Assembly (NCBI GenBank): GCA_963833465.1
Contig: CAWHXW010000003.1
Location: 1-64,000, forward strand
DNA: 64,000 nucleotides
Direction of reading: 5' to 3'
DNA from: Fen-1298 sp963833465
GTDB lineage: Bacteria; Bacteroidota; Ignavibacteria; UBA10030
Position numbers and translations under genes: made by a program. The notes below the pieces were generated by a model, which was given only the letters and a program-made list of their open reading frames with translations, was not told where the DNA came from and did no database searches. Shown in pieces: positions 8,757 to 16,716 of the stretch (positions are counted from its first letter, which is position 1; each line of letters opens with the position of its first letter).

Positions 8757-9170
8757 TTATTTTGATATAAGATACATTTTCAACGGGTCGAATACAAATT
8801 CTGCCCAGCCATCTTTATGACTTTGCAGTTCGCTGTCATTTGGAAAATTTGAGTGTCTCAACATCAGCTTTGTTCCAGTTTTTGTCGGTTTGAAGTGAAA
8901 TGTTACAATAGACGCTTGACTTTTCTTTGCCCATTCCGATGGTTTCCAGGTAAAAGAAAGTAATTTGCCTGGTTCATATGCGAGCACTACTCCTTTTACC
9001 CAGCCATCGAATAATTCTATCTTTCCTCCGATGATCGGCTGAATTTTCCCATATTGACCGCTCCATGCAGTAATCTGGCGCGTATCCGTGAGAGCCGCGA
9101 ATACGGATTCAGAAGAAAATGGAAATGAAACAGAGATAATAAATGATTTTGCTTTCATAGATTTTTCCAT
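8757..9170 (-). CDS. SRPBCC (AHSA1-like) ligand-binding domain protein
   Basis: A 137-residue protein of the START/SRPBCC superfamily, AHSA1-like branch. It shows the typical 'PFSSESVFAALTDTRQITAWSG' opening helix, 'GGKIELFDGWVKGVVLAYEPGKLLSFTWKPSEW', a 'VTFHFKPTKTGTKLMLRHS' strand pair and a C-terminal helix beginning 'DGWAEFVFDPL'. The fold makes a hydrophobic cavity, but the ligand cannot be read from the sequence. It lies between the EEP lipoprotein gene and the radical SAM gene on the same strand. The start may be ATG 9170 or the in-frame ATG four codons later. Confidence 0.8.
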   Translation of the reverse strand: MEKSMKAKSFIISVSFPFSSESVFAALTDTRQITAWSGQYGKIQPIIGGKIELFDGWVKGVVLAYEPGKLLSFTWKPSEWAKKSQASIVTFHFKPTKTGTKLMLRHSNFPNDSELQSHKDGWAEFVFDPLKMYLISK

Positions 9171-9221
9171 AAAATTTTACTTGATATCTTGTGCCATATT
9201 AACTTACCAATTATACTTTTA

Positions 9222-10277
9222 CTAACTCATCCATCTGCCGGCAATTTTTGATTTGCATTTAAAACATGTTCCGTTTGAGATTCGGTTCTGCAATACTTGG
9301 AATCCGCGGCGCTCAATAAGCAGCTCATTACAGGAATAACAAAATGTATTTTCATAGTTGCGTGTTTGTCCAGGACGATTACCGGTATAGACAAAATGCA
9401 ATCCTTCTTTGTAACCAATTTCCGCTGCACGAATCAGTGTTGAAATAGGAGTGTACTCTTCGCCTGTCATTTTATATTCTTGGTGATATGCAGTCACATG
9501 CCATGGTATATCTTGCGATATAGAGCAAATGAACCTGGCTATGTCTGTTAATTCTTCATTTGAATCATTCATACCCGGAACAACAAGTGTAACAATTTCC
9601 ATCCACTTGCCGCGATTATGCAGCGACTTAATTGTGTGAAGCACGTTATTCAACACTCCGCCCATTTGTGCGTATGCTTTTTTATTAAATGATTTTAAAT
9701 CAACTTTATATAAGTCAATCCACGGCTGAAGATAGTCTAGCACTTCCGGCGTTGCATTGCCGTTTGATACGTATGAAGTTATAAGTCCGGCATTCTTTGC
9801 AAGCTTGAATATTTCTACAGCCCACTCAGTTGTGATTAGCGGTTCATTATATGTACTAGTGACAATTTGTATTTTTTTATGAATAGCAAGATTAACAATT
9901 TCTTCAGCATTAATTGCTTGAATAGAAGAAACAGCATGAGGATCGCGCAGACTTTGTGAAGTTATCCAATTCTGACAAAACGAACAATGATAATCACATC
10001 CAAGCATACCGAAACTTAATGTATTAAATCCTGGATATGCATGAAAAAAAGGTTTCTTTTCTATTGGATCAATTGCAATGCCGGAAACATATCCAAACGG
10101 AACAAACAATTTTCCTTGTCGATTGAATCGAATCTTGCAAATTCCATTTTTATCAGGTGGAATTTTACATCGATGGCCGCAAGCAAAACATTGCACCCAA
10201 TTCTTAGGTAACTTGACGTATATTTCACCTTCTTTTGTATGTTCAGCAAGAATTTCTTTTAAAGTAACTTCAGGCAT
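9222..10277 (-). CDS. amrS: AmmeMemoRadiSam-system radical SAM enzyme (PflA-like)
   Basis: A 351-residue radical SAM protein. The cluster motif CxxxCxxC is in 'GCDYHCSFCQNW' near residue 100, preceded by an N-terminal Cys module ('CFACGHRCKIPPDKNGIC'). A C-terminal zinc-ribbon-like part carries 'CYSCNELL' and 'CFKCKSK'. The 'TYNEPLI' and 'VSNGNATPE' segments and 'YKVDLKSF' match the PFL-activating-enzyme-like branch called AmmeMemoRadiSam. In other genomes this enzyme occurs with Memo and AMMECR1 domains; neither is in this window. The cellular reaction is not known to me. There is no convincing ribosome binding site at the ATG. Confidence 0.85.
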   Translation of the reverse strand: MPEVTLKEILAEHTKEGEIYVKLPKNWVQCFACGHRCKIPPDKNGICKIRFNRQGKLFVPFGYVSGIAIDPIEKKPFFHAYPGFNTLSFGMLGCDYHCSFCQNWITSQSLRDPHAVSSIQAINAEEIVNLAIHKKIQIVTSTYNEPLITTEWAVEIFKLAKNAGLITSYVSNGNATPEVLDYLQPWIDLYKVDLKSFNKKAYAQMGGVLNNVLHTIKSLHNRGKWMEIVTLVVPGMNDSNEELTDIARFICSISQDIPWHVTAYHQEYKMTGEEYTPISTLIRAAEIGYKEGLHFVYTGNRPGQTRNYENTFCYSCNELLIERRGFQVLQNRISNGTCFKCKSKIAGRWMS

Positions 10278-10402
10278 GATTTACCTCACCATTAAGGTAC
10301 GGTGAATGGCGTAGGTTGTCAAGATAACAATCATATCTATATATGTTGTCCATGTATTATGCACTAATGTTGAAGCAGCGAAGAGAAGTGGAAAGCTAAA
10401 TC

Positions 10403-11536
10403 TTATAAGTTATTATGAATTATCCTTGCCCCATCAAAACCGTTAAACTTAGTCGACGATGCAGTACTGTAAGCTCCGATATTCTTTGTTAAGAGAAAAT
10501 CTCCAACTTCTAAATTTGCCGGAAGCTCTGCCGACAAAGTAATTTTATCAAAACTATCGCAAGTAGGTCCTACTACTGCACAGATTTCTTTTTCACCATC
10601 TTTAAATGCGGTGAAATTAGGTATCCAATGGTCGTACACTACACCGGAAAATGTATGGTACACGCCATCGTTAATATGATAAAATACTTTCCCATCTCTG
10701 CGGGCTTTTCCGATGATTTCCGAAATAAGCATTGCAGCAGTTGCGACAATGAAACGTCCGGGTTCTGCAAGAATTTCAATATCGTTCGGGAAGAGCCGTT
10801 TAAATTCTGAGTTCAATAGACCTGCAAGAACTTTAAACTCAGGTACTTGCGGATCATACGGGACCGGAAATCCGCCGCCAATATCCACCAGATTTAGATT
10901 GAATCCTTTCTTACGTGCATCATTAAATATTTCTGAAGTGATAGCAAGCGCTGATGTAAAGTTATCAAAATTTGTGCATTGGCTGCCTACATGAAAACTG
11001 ATTCCTTCAACTTTTAATCCCATGTCGAATGCCTGCTGAATTAGTTTCTGCGCATCGGCAGGTTCGGCGCCGAATTTTGAACTCATTTCAACTTGCGAAC
11101 CTGTATCTGGGACTTTTAATCTAACAATCAGACCGGCAGTTTCACAATAATTTTTTAATTTTTTTAACTCGTCAATATTGTCATACGTAACCAAAGGTTT
11201 GTATTGCTTGATCTTGCTTAGTGTCGTTTTGTCTTTGATCGTGTTGGAAAATATTATCTTGTCCCAGACAAAATGTTTTTTATCTTTTTTGTCAAAATGT
11301 TTTATATACTGATACACCTGCATAAATTCGTTGTAAGATGCTACATCAAAACTCGAACCTTCTTTGAATAAAGTCTCGATAATCTGCTGAGTAGAATTTG
11401 CTTTGACCGCATAGTAACATTGAACTCGCGGCAAATGTTTTTTAAATGTCCGGTAATTATCACGAATTATTTCATGATCAAGTATAAACAATGGAGTGCC
11501 GTGTTGTTCAGCTAAATTTAAAAGCTCGTCTTTCAT
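10403..11536 (-). CDS. PLP-dependent ornithine/lysine decarboxylase, alanine-racemase fold
   Basis: A 377-residue group IV decarboxylase (fold III). The PLP-binding lysine is Lys45 in 'YYAVKANS'. Further motifs are 'FHVGSQC' (PLP stacking His), 'VDIGGGFPV' (phosphate loop), 'EPGRFIV' and the substrate-side Cys/Asp in 'GPTCDSFDKI', a hallmark of ornithine decarboxylases rather than diaminopimelate decarboxylases. It would decarboxylate ornithine (or lysine) to putrescine (or cadaverine) as a homodimer. The deoxyhypusine-synthase-like gene is 24 bases upstream on the same strand, which supports a polyamine pathway. Ornithine is favoured over lysine only by motif. Confidence 0.85.
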   Translation of the reverse strand: MKDELLNLAEQHGTPLFILDHEIIRDNYRTFKKHLPRVQCYYAVKANSTQQIIETLFKEGSSFDVASYNEFMQVYQYIKHFDKKDKKHFVWDKIIFSNTIKDKTTLSKIKQYKPLVTYDNIDELKKLKNYCETAGLIVRLKVPDTGSQVEMSSKFGAEPADAQKLIQQAFDMGLKVEGISFHVGSQCTNFDNFTSALAITSEIFNDARKKGFNLNLVDIGGGFPVPYDPQVPEFKVLAGLLNSEFKRLFPNDIEILAEPGRFIVATAAMLISEIIGKARRDGKVFYHINDGVYHTFSGVVYDHWIPNFTAFKDGEKEICAVVGPTCDSFDKITLSAELPANLEVGDFLLTKNIGAYSTASSTKFNGFDGARIIHNNL

Positions 11537-11560
11537 CTACAAATTATTCCTTATCAAATA

Positions 11561-12742
11561 TTAAATAGCGAGCTTATTAATAAGCGATCTAAGCTCCTCT
11601 ACTTCCTTGTTATTTTCAAGATACGAATTGATAAGCTTTTGTCGGAGTTCATCACCACGGTCATATAAGCGTTTTAATTTCTTTGGTTCCGTTGTTTGTA
11701 TTACATAAGCGACCATCAGCGGAAATGCAACTGTAACATCAATATATGCAGTAACGGTTTCTTCTAATTTAGTAGGATCTATTTTACCCCAGCTTGCTGC
11801 CTCACTCGGCGGTGCACCGGAAAGTCCGCCTGTGTCCGGGCGTGCATCGGTTATATTGATATCATAATCTTGACCGGCTTCTGGAATCATAAGCACTTCT
11901 TGAATTTGCGGCTCGGTCTGAAGCATAAAGTTTTTTGGACTTCCGCCGCCAATTAAAATTACACCTGTTTTTCCTTTTTCATATTGTTTAGCATTCAGTA
12001 TTATGGCGGTCGAATCGTTGACGTCGATACTTGGATTAATTTTAAGTTTGAATTTATCAAGCATTCCCGATGCTTCCGCCAGCAATTCCAATCCAGCCAC
12101 ATTCATTCCAATTGTAGAGTCACCTGGAGACGATGTGAAAATCGGTATGCCATTGCGGTACGCCGCTGCTACAATACTGACTTCGCCCAGATTATTTTTC
12201 TGTTCGTATTCATTAATTACTTTTCCAAGATGATGATAAAATTCACGCGTGCCCATTTCTTTTTGGAATTCAGGTCGCAGCATAATTTTCCGCAGAATTT
12301 TATCTGTTTCCATCAGTACGTCTTGATAATCAAAAAGTATATCGTAAATTCTTGTAACACCTTTATCTCGCAGGTCTGCATCATCAACGTTGTGGCTTCC
12401 TCGGTAGAGAGGCATGTTGAAGGCAAAATGCAAATCGTGGTACATATTAGCGCCGGTTGCAGTAAGCCAATCAACAAATCCATGATTCATTAATGGAATT
12501 ATAGTTGATGGTCCAAGTCCAGCTGGAGTCAATGCGCCGGCCAAGCTTACCCCAATCGTTACATTTTCCTGAGAATATTTGTCACGCAGCAATTGGCACG
12601 CTGCTCTTAATCTTCCGCCATTGTAAGCATCCAGATTATCAATGATGGATGCTAGAGTGCTGTCTTTAGAAATTGATTTAGGAAGAACCCTCTTTCCGGT
12701 TAAATATTTATCTTTGCCCGGACATTCCTTTTTATGTTCCAT
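11561..12742 (-). CDS. Deoxyhypusine-synthase-like protein (probable homospermidine/polyamine synthase)
   Basis: A 393-residue protein of the deoxyhypusine synthase family. Segments include 'TIGVSLAGALTPAGLG', 'GFVDWLTATGANMYHD', 'NGIPIFTSSPGDSTIGMN', 'SIDVNDSTAIILNAK' and 'GVILIGGGSPKNFMLQ', whose Lys matches the family's active-site lysine position. Bacteria lack eIF5A, so bacterial members are thought to transfer the aminobutyl group of spermidine to a diamine, for example to make homospermidine, rather than to modify a protein. The adjacent ornithine-decarboxylase-like gene fits that reading. NAD+ dependence is expected from the family. Confidence 0.85.
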   Translation of the reverse strand: MEHKKECPGKDKYLTGKRVLPKSISKDSTLASIIDNLDAYNGGRLRAACQLLRDKYSQENVTIGVSLAGALTPAGLGPSTIIPLMNHGFVDWLTATGANMYHDLHFAFNMPLYRGSHNVDDADLRDKGVTRIYDILFDYQDVLMETDKILRKIMLRPEFQKEMGTREFYHHLGKVINEYEQKNNLGEVSIVAAAYRNGIPIFTSSPGDSTIGMNVAGLELLAEASGMLDKFKLKINPSIDVNDSTAIILNAKQYEKGKTGVILIGGGSPKNFMLQTEPQIQEVLMIPEAGQDYDINITDARPDTGGLSGAPPSEAASWGKIDPTKLEETVTAYIDVTVAFPLMVAYVIQTTEPKKLKRLYDRGDELRQKLINSYLENNKEVEELRSLINKLAI

Positions 12743-12770
12743 AATTATTCCTTTGTCTGAATTATACTGC

Positions 12771-13571
12771 TCATTTATTTTTTATCGTTTCCAACAGATC
12801 CAAAGCTTCTTTCCTGAATATATCGTCATCTTCGTTTTCTTTTGGCAAGGTTGAAATTATTGTCAAATGGTTGCGTGCTTTGTTATAATCATCCAATTCA
12901 ATATAAGCTCGTGCACAATCGAGGCGGTACATAATAAAGTCCGGGCGCAGTTCAATTGATTTTTCATAATTCTTTATTGCATCATCCATACTTGCCCAAT
13001 CAAGTCCCGCTGCCCAACGGACAATTCCCGACCTTTCCATCACTTTTGCATGTGATCGTCCGAGCACATAATATGCTGTTGCATCGAGTGGGTCCAATGA
13101 AATCGCTTTTTCACAATCCGCTTTTGTCTGTTTTACAAGTCCGGGGGCTTTAAAAGGGCCTTTGAAAAGAGCAATGCGTCCGTTGGCGATTGCCCTACGT
13201 GTATAGCCCATTGCTCTTTTCGGATTAGCAGCAATAGCTTTTTGGGCGAAATCAACAGATTTTTCATAAAACTCTAATTGCTTTTGTTGCTCTGCATCAG
13301 TTTTATTAGGGAGATGCGCGCCAATATCAGCATATGTGCGGCTAAGCCGCCAGAGAATTTCATAATTATTCGGCGAAAGAGAAAATGCCTCGTTAAACTT
13401 ATCGAGTGCCTTCTGGTCGTCAAATACTTTTTCTGAAAAGTTATCTCCTTCTGCAATCAATTGATTGACTTTGTTTGAATCGATTGCTGTGGTTGCTGCA
13501 CTTACTTTAGCTCTATATCCACAAAGACAAACGAGAAGAATGACTGAAATTGAATTGAAAACCTGTTTCAA
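12771..13571 (-). CDS. Exported TPR protein, TTG start
   Basis: A 266-residue protein with TPR-like helical repeats from about residue 40 to the end ('ALDKFNEAFSLSPNN', 'SVDFAQKAIAANPK', 'DCEKAISLDPLDATAYYVLGRSHAK', 'AIKNYEKSIELRPDFIMYRLDCARAYIELDDYNKA'). The spacing resembles regulator-of-microtubule-dynamics-like TPR proteins. A longer reading frame opens at 13730, but it would overlap the upstream gene. A perfect AAGGAGG (13580-13586 on the minus strand) lies eight bases before a TTG at 13571, and that start gives a clean signal peptide (KQVFNSISVILLVCLCGY, then AKVSA). It is probably periplasmic; the function is unknown. Confidence 0.8.
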   Translation of the reverse strand: MKQVFNSISVILLVCLCGYRAKVSAATTAIDSNKVNQLIAEGDNFSEKVFDDQKALDKFNEAFSLSPNNYEILWRLSRTYADIGAHLPNKTDAEQQKQLEFYEKSVDFAQKAIAANPKRAMGYTRRAIANGRIALFKGPFKAPGLVKQTKADCEKAISLDPLDATAYYVLGRSHAKVMERSGIVRWAAGLDWASMDDAIKNYEKSIELRPDFIMYRLDCARAYIELDDYNKARNHLTIISTLPKENEDDDIFRKEALDLLETIKNK

Positions 13572-13579
13572 GATACGGC

Positions 13580-13586
13580 CCTCCTT
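13580..13586 (-). promoter_or_regulatory. Strong Shine-Dalgarno site that fixes the TTG start of the TPR gene
   Basis: AAGGAGG on the minus strand, eight bases before TTG 13571. It is one of the best ribosome binding sites in the window and overrides the upstream in-frame ATG at 13730. Confidence 0.8.
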
Positions 13587-13644
13587 GGTATTTGAATAAA
13601 GGGAAAATGCTGAATGAATTGCTGTGTGATGGCAAAAATATCCG

Positions 13645-14247
13645 TTATGAATTTTGTCCTTGAAGCTTTTTGAGTTCATCGCGCAGCTGCGCTGCTTTTT
13701 CGTAATCTTCCTTGGCAATAGCGTCGTCAAGCCGCTTTTCTAATTGTTCAAGCTTGGAAAGTTGAGGATTAGTTTGTTCTTCTTGTTCAGGTTTTGCATT
13801 TGGAGGAATTATTTTTTCTTCTTCTCCGCCCTCGGATACAAACGATGCCTCTGTCATTACTTTTTCGGCAACAAAAATAGGTGCGCCATATCTAACGGCA
13901 ATTGCAATTGCATCGCTCGGGCGCGAATCAATTTCTTGTGTATCAAGATTGATGCGGGCGAAGAATGTACCATCGCGTAACTCGTTAATTAAAATATCTA
14001 TCAACTCGCCCCCGAGTAAATCAATGATATTTTTCATAAGATCATGTGTCAGCGGCCGCGGAGGTTTGATGCCTTCCATTTCTAAAGCGATAGATTGTGC
14101 TTCGAATGCACCTATGATGATTGGCAGACGGCGTGGTCCATTAGTTTCTTTTAATATCAGCGCGTATGCTCCACCGCTGGCTTGACTGCTCGACAATCCT
14201 AAAATCTCTACTTGAACTTTGTCCTCTGAGGACATGTTATTTTCCAA
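13645..14247 (-). CDS. Bifunctional nuclease family (DUF151) protein with C-terminal UVR motif
   Basis: A 200-residue protein. Residues about 10-140 are the BFN/DUF151 domain ('GAYALILKET', 'RRLPIIIGAFEAQSIALEMEGIKPPRPLTHDL' and 'IDSRPSDAIAIAVRYGAPIFV'). After an acidic linker, residues about 165-198 form a UVR (UvrB/UvrC-type) helical motif: 'LEKRLDDAIAKEDYEKAAQLRDELKKL'. DUF151 proteins have been reported with DNase and RNase activity, and the UVR motif suggests contact with protein partners. The start overlaps the end of etfA by 11 bases, or lies just after it if the in-frame ATG at 14235 is used. Confidence 0.9.
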   Translation of the reverse strand: MENNMSSEDKVQVEILGLSSSQASGGAYALILKETNGPRRLPIIIGAFEAQSIALEMEGIKPPRPLTHDLMKNIIDLLGGELIDILINELRDGTFFARINLDTQEIDSRPSDAIAIAVRYGAPIFVAEKVMTEASFVSEGGEEEKIIPPNAKPEQEEQTNPQLSKLEQLEKRLDDAIAKEDYEKAAQLRDELKKLQGQNS

Positions 14248-15211
14248 GAAGCTTTTTTGTTTCCAGCGTTATTGCTGGAATGATATCAAATGCATCAGCC
14301 ACAATACCATAATCTGCGACTTGAAAAATCGGTGCATCTTTATCTTTATTTATGGCAACAATATATTTTGAGGAGGACATACCTGCAAGATGTTGAATAG
14401 AACCCGAGATTGCAACGGCAATATAAAGTGATGGTGAAACAGTTTTTCCGGTCTGTCCCACTTGATCGCTGTGCGGACGCCAGCCGGCATCTACAGCTGC
14501 GCGTGATGCCCCGACAGCACCGCCCAAAACACCAGCGAGATCCTCGATCATTTTGAAGTTTTCTGGGCTTTTAATTCCGCGCCCGCCAGAAACAATAATA
14601 TCCGCTTCCGCAACATCAACTTTACCGGATGCTTGCGTTGTCTCGATGGCAAGTGAAGCAAAATCTGATTCTAAAAGAGTAATATCTACAATCTCAACTG
14701 TCGTCATGGTGCCAGTGCTTGTTCCGGCTGCAAAAACGTTAGGACGAAGTGTAAAAACTTTTACAGCAGAATTAATTCTTATTTCAGTCAGCGCCTTGCC
14801 TGCATATACAGGACGCGTTGCGATTATTTCACCACCTTCGACTTTTAGGGCAATGCAATCTGATGCAAGACCGGCGTCTAATTTCACGGCGACACGCGGT
14901 GCAGAATCCTTACCCATCGCAGTTGCAGGAAGAAAAATGATATCTGCCTGTTCCTCTTTTGTTACTTCCGCAATAACCTTAGCGTAAGCAGTTGAAGAAT
15001 ATTTCCTAAGTTTTGGCTGCTGAACAGCAAGAACCTTTGTTGCGCCGTATCCGCCGAGTTCCCCAGCAATGTCTTGCACTTGATCACCGATCACCAGGGC
15101 AATTACTTCGCTGCCTGTTTGCTCTGCAATCGTTTTAGCGGCATGGACTACCTCGAATGCCGATTTCTTTAATTTGTTGTCTCTTTGTTCTGCAAATGCA
15201 ATTATTTTCAT
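14237..15211 (-). CDS. etfA: Electron transfer flavoprotein alpha subunit
   Basis: A 324-residue EtfA. The N-terminal Rossmann-like half is present, and the FAD-binding C-terminal half is intact ('GGRGIKSPENF', 'GASRAAVDAGWRPHSDQVGQTGKTVSPSLYIA', 'GISGSIQHLAGM'-like and 'NKDKDAPIFQVADYGIV'). With EtfB it takes electrons from acyl-CoA or other dehydrogenases and passes them to ETF:quinone oxidoreductase or a similar acceptor. It follows etfB by 85 bases in one transcription unit. No acyl-CoA dehydrogenase gene lies in the window, so the donor is not known. Length and motifs are normal. Confidence 0.95.
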   Translation of the reverse strand: MKIIAFAEQRDNKLKKSAFEVVHAAKTIAEQTGSEVIALVIGDQVQDIAGELGGYGATKVLAVQQPKLRKYSSTAYAKVIAEVTKEEQADIIFLPATAMGKDSAPRVAVKLDAGLASDCIALKVEGGEIIATRPVYAGKALTEIRINSAVKVFTLRPNVFAAGTSTGTMTTVEIVDITLLESDFASLAIETTQASGKVDVAEADIIVSGGRGIKSPENFKMIEDLAGVLGGAVGASRAAVDAGWRPHSDQVGQTGKTVSPSLYIAVAISGSIQHLAGMSSSKYIVAINKDKDAPIFQVADYGIVADAFDIIPAITLETKKLLGK

Positions 15212-15296
15212 ATCGATTAAAAATCAAAAGGTTAAAAGAAAAAAGTATTTTGCTAAAGTTCTAATTTAAAAACACACCGAACAAATTAGCTAATCA

Positions 15297-16043
15297 CTAA
15301 ATCACTTTAGCTTCTTCATGGAGCAAATGAACCAACTCTGGTACTGCACTAACATCGGTTCCGATAATCTTTCCGGCTTTTTTTGAAGGAGGTTTGTGCA
15401 TTGCCAGCACCTCCGCTTTTACTTGAAATTGTTTTGGAACTTTTTCCTCTATGGGTTTATTTTTGGCTGACATAATTCCTTTAAGGGACGGGTACCGCGG
15501 TTCATTCAATCCTTTTTGTGCGGTGAATACTGCGGGAAGCTTTGTTTGAACTTTTTCTTTACCGCCTTCAATTTCGCGTTCTGCAGTGACTATACCGTCA
15601 ACAATTTCCAACTTGACAACGACAGAAACAGAAGGCAATCCTAGCATCTCTGCAACCATTGTACCGACTGCCGCATCGTCCGAATCGACAGATTGTTTGC
15701 CGAAGAAAATAATGTCGGCAGAAATATCTTTGATGTAATCGGCAAGCGCACGCGCGACTGAAAAAGAATCTCGTAGCGAATCATCTTTTAATAAAACTGC
15801 TTTATCAACTCCCATCGCTAATGCTTTGCGTAAGGTTTCTTTGTGCGAATCACCACCAAGTGAAATCGCGGTTACTTCACCGGCGTTTTTTTCTTTCAGC
15901 CGAAGACACTCTTCAATAGCATATTCGTCATAGGGATTAAGAACGAAGGTAACACCGGTCCTGTCTATATTCTTACTGTCGGAGGCAATATTGATCTTTA
16001 CCGCTGTGTCTGGTACGTGATTAATACAAACTGCAAGCTTCAT
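15297..16043 (-). CDS. etfB: Electron transfer flavoprotein beta subunit
   Basis: A 248-residue EtfB from ATG 16043. Family features include 'VCINHVPDTAVKI' at the start, 'FVLNPYDEYAIEECLRLKE', the AMP-site region 'ISLGGDSHKETLRKALAMGVDKAVLL', and 'DIIFFGKQSVDSDDAAVGTMVAEMLGLP'. It forms a heterodimer with EtfA. An in-frame TTG at 16058 would add five residues; ATG 16043 matches the usual start. The gene is first in the minus-strand run, and the AT-rich region 16059-16347 upstream should hold its promoter. Confidence 0.95.
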   Translation of the reverse strand: MKLAVCINHVPDTAVKINIASDSKNIDRTGVTFVLNPYDEYAIEECLRLKEKNAGEVTAISLGGDSHKETLRKALAMGVDKAVLLKDDSLRDSFSVARALADYIKDISADIIFFGKQSVDSDDAAVGTMVAEMLGLPSVSVVVKLEIVDGIVTAEREIEGGKEKVQTKLPAVFTAQKGLNEPRYPSLKGIMSAKNKPIEEKVPKQFQVKAEVLAMHKPPSKKAGKIIGTDVSAVPELVHLLHEEAKVI

Positions 16044-16347
16044 ATTTTTAATTCGCAATAAGTAAAAGATAATTGATAAATTAAAATTCTAAAAAAATTA
16101 ATTCTTTTATAAAATATGAAAGTTTTAATAAACGAACAAGTCTCAATAATAATAGACTGTATATTATTATAACCATTGTCTGATGATATATGGTTCCATA
16201 TTTCGATAGTTGATTTATCTGTATTAGTTCATATTTATATAATTGAAGAATTAATAAATAGTCAAAAAGTACAGTTTTACGGATTGTAAAAGTCAAACTT
16301 AATATTAGCAATAAAAATGATTATTTTCTTTTATTATAAAAAAACAC

Positions 16348-16376
16348 TTGACACTCTGGAAAAAAATCTTTAATCT
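16348..16376 (+). promoter_or_regulatory. Predicted sigma-70-type promoter of the yerC-his operon
   Basis: TTGACA at 16348-16353, a 17-base spacer and TAATCT at 16371-16376, ending 15 bases before ATG 16392. The short leader leaves no room for an attenuator. The rest of the 16059-16391 gap is AT-rich; I see no gene or RNA in it. The arms ACTCT (16353-16357) and AGAGT (16382-16386) flank the -10 and are a possible but weak operator. Confidence 0.6.
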
Positions 16377-16391
16377 TTATTAGAGTAAAGT

Positions 16392-16676
16392 ATGAAAAAG
16401 CCGAGCATAAAAGAAGTTAACGATCTGTATAATGCAATCTTGCAATTAAATTCGCTGGATGAATGCAGGCGATTCTTCCGAGATCTGTTAACCGAATACG
16501 AAATTAAGGAATTTGTAGAACGCTGGAAGGCAGCACAGATGTTGGCAGATGGAGTTCCTTACACGCAAATTGAAGCCGAAACAGGTTTGAGTACGCGGAC
16601 AATTGCACGCGTCGGCAGATGGCTGAAGAGGGGAAAAGGCGGATATTCAATGATGTTGAAAAGAACAACCAAATAA
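16392..16676 (+). CDS. TrpR-family YerC/YecD-like regulator heading the his operon
   Basis: A 94-residue all-helical DNA-binding protein of the TrpR superfamily, YerC/YecD branch. It has the dimer helix 'LYNAILQLNSLDECRRFFRDLLTEYEIKEFVERWKAAQML' and a helix-turn-helix 'GVPYTQIEAETGLSTRTIARVGRWL'. Its position 40 bases before hisG on the same strand suggests that it controls histidine synthesis. TrpR-like YerC proteins have been proposed as histidine repressors (HisR) in Firmicutes; I cite this from memory. The operator has not been identified. The length is typical, and the start at ATG 16392 is the only one that keeps the first helix. Confidence 0.85.
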   Translation: MKKPSIKEVNDLYNAILQLNSLDECRRFFRDLLTEYEIKEFVERWKAAQMLADGVPYTQIEAETGLSTRTIARVGRWLKRGKGGYSMMLKRTTK

Positions 16677-16716
16677 TTTGTTTTTTTTTGAATTATACAC
16701 TTTATCAAGGTAAAGT

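Noticed and set aside
13572..13730. Upstream ATG of the TPR gene
   Set aside because: It would overlap the DUF151 gene by 86 bases and bury the signal peptide; AAGGAGG points to TTG 13571.
16081..16311. Minus-strand open frame (76 codons) upstream of etfB
   Set aside because: Low-complexity Ile/Leu-rich translation of AT-rich DNA without a ribosome binding site.
16353..16386. ACTCT/AGAGT arms around the his promoter -10 as a YerC operator
   Set aside because: Only five-base arms with 24 bases between; expected by chance in such AT-rich DNA.
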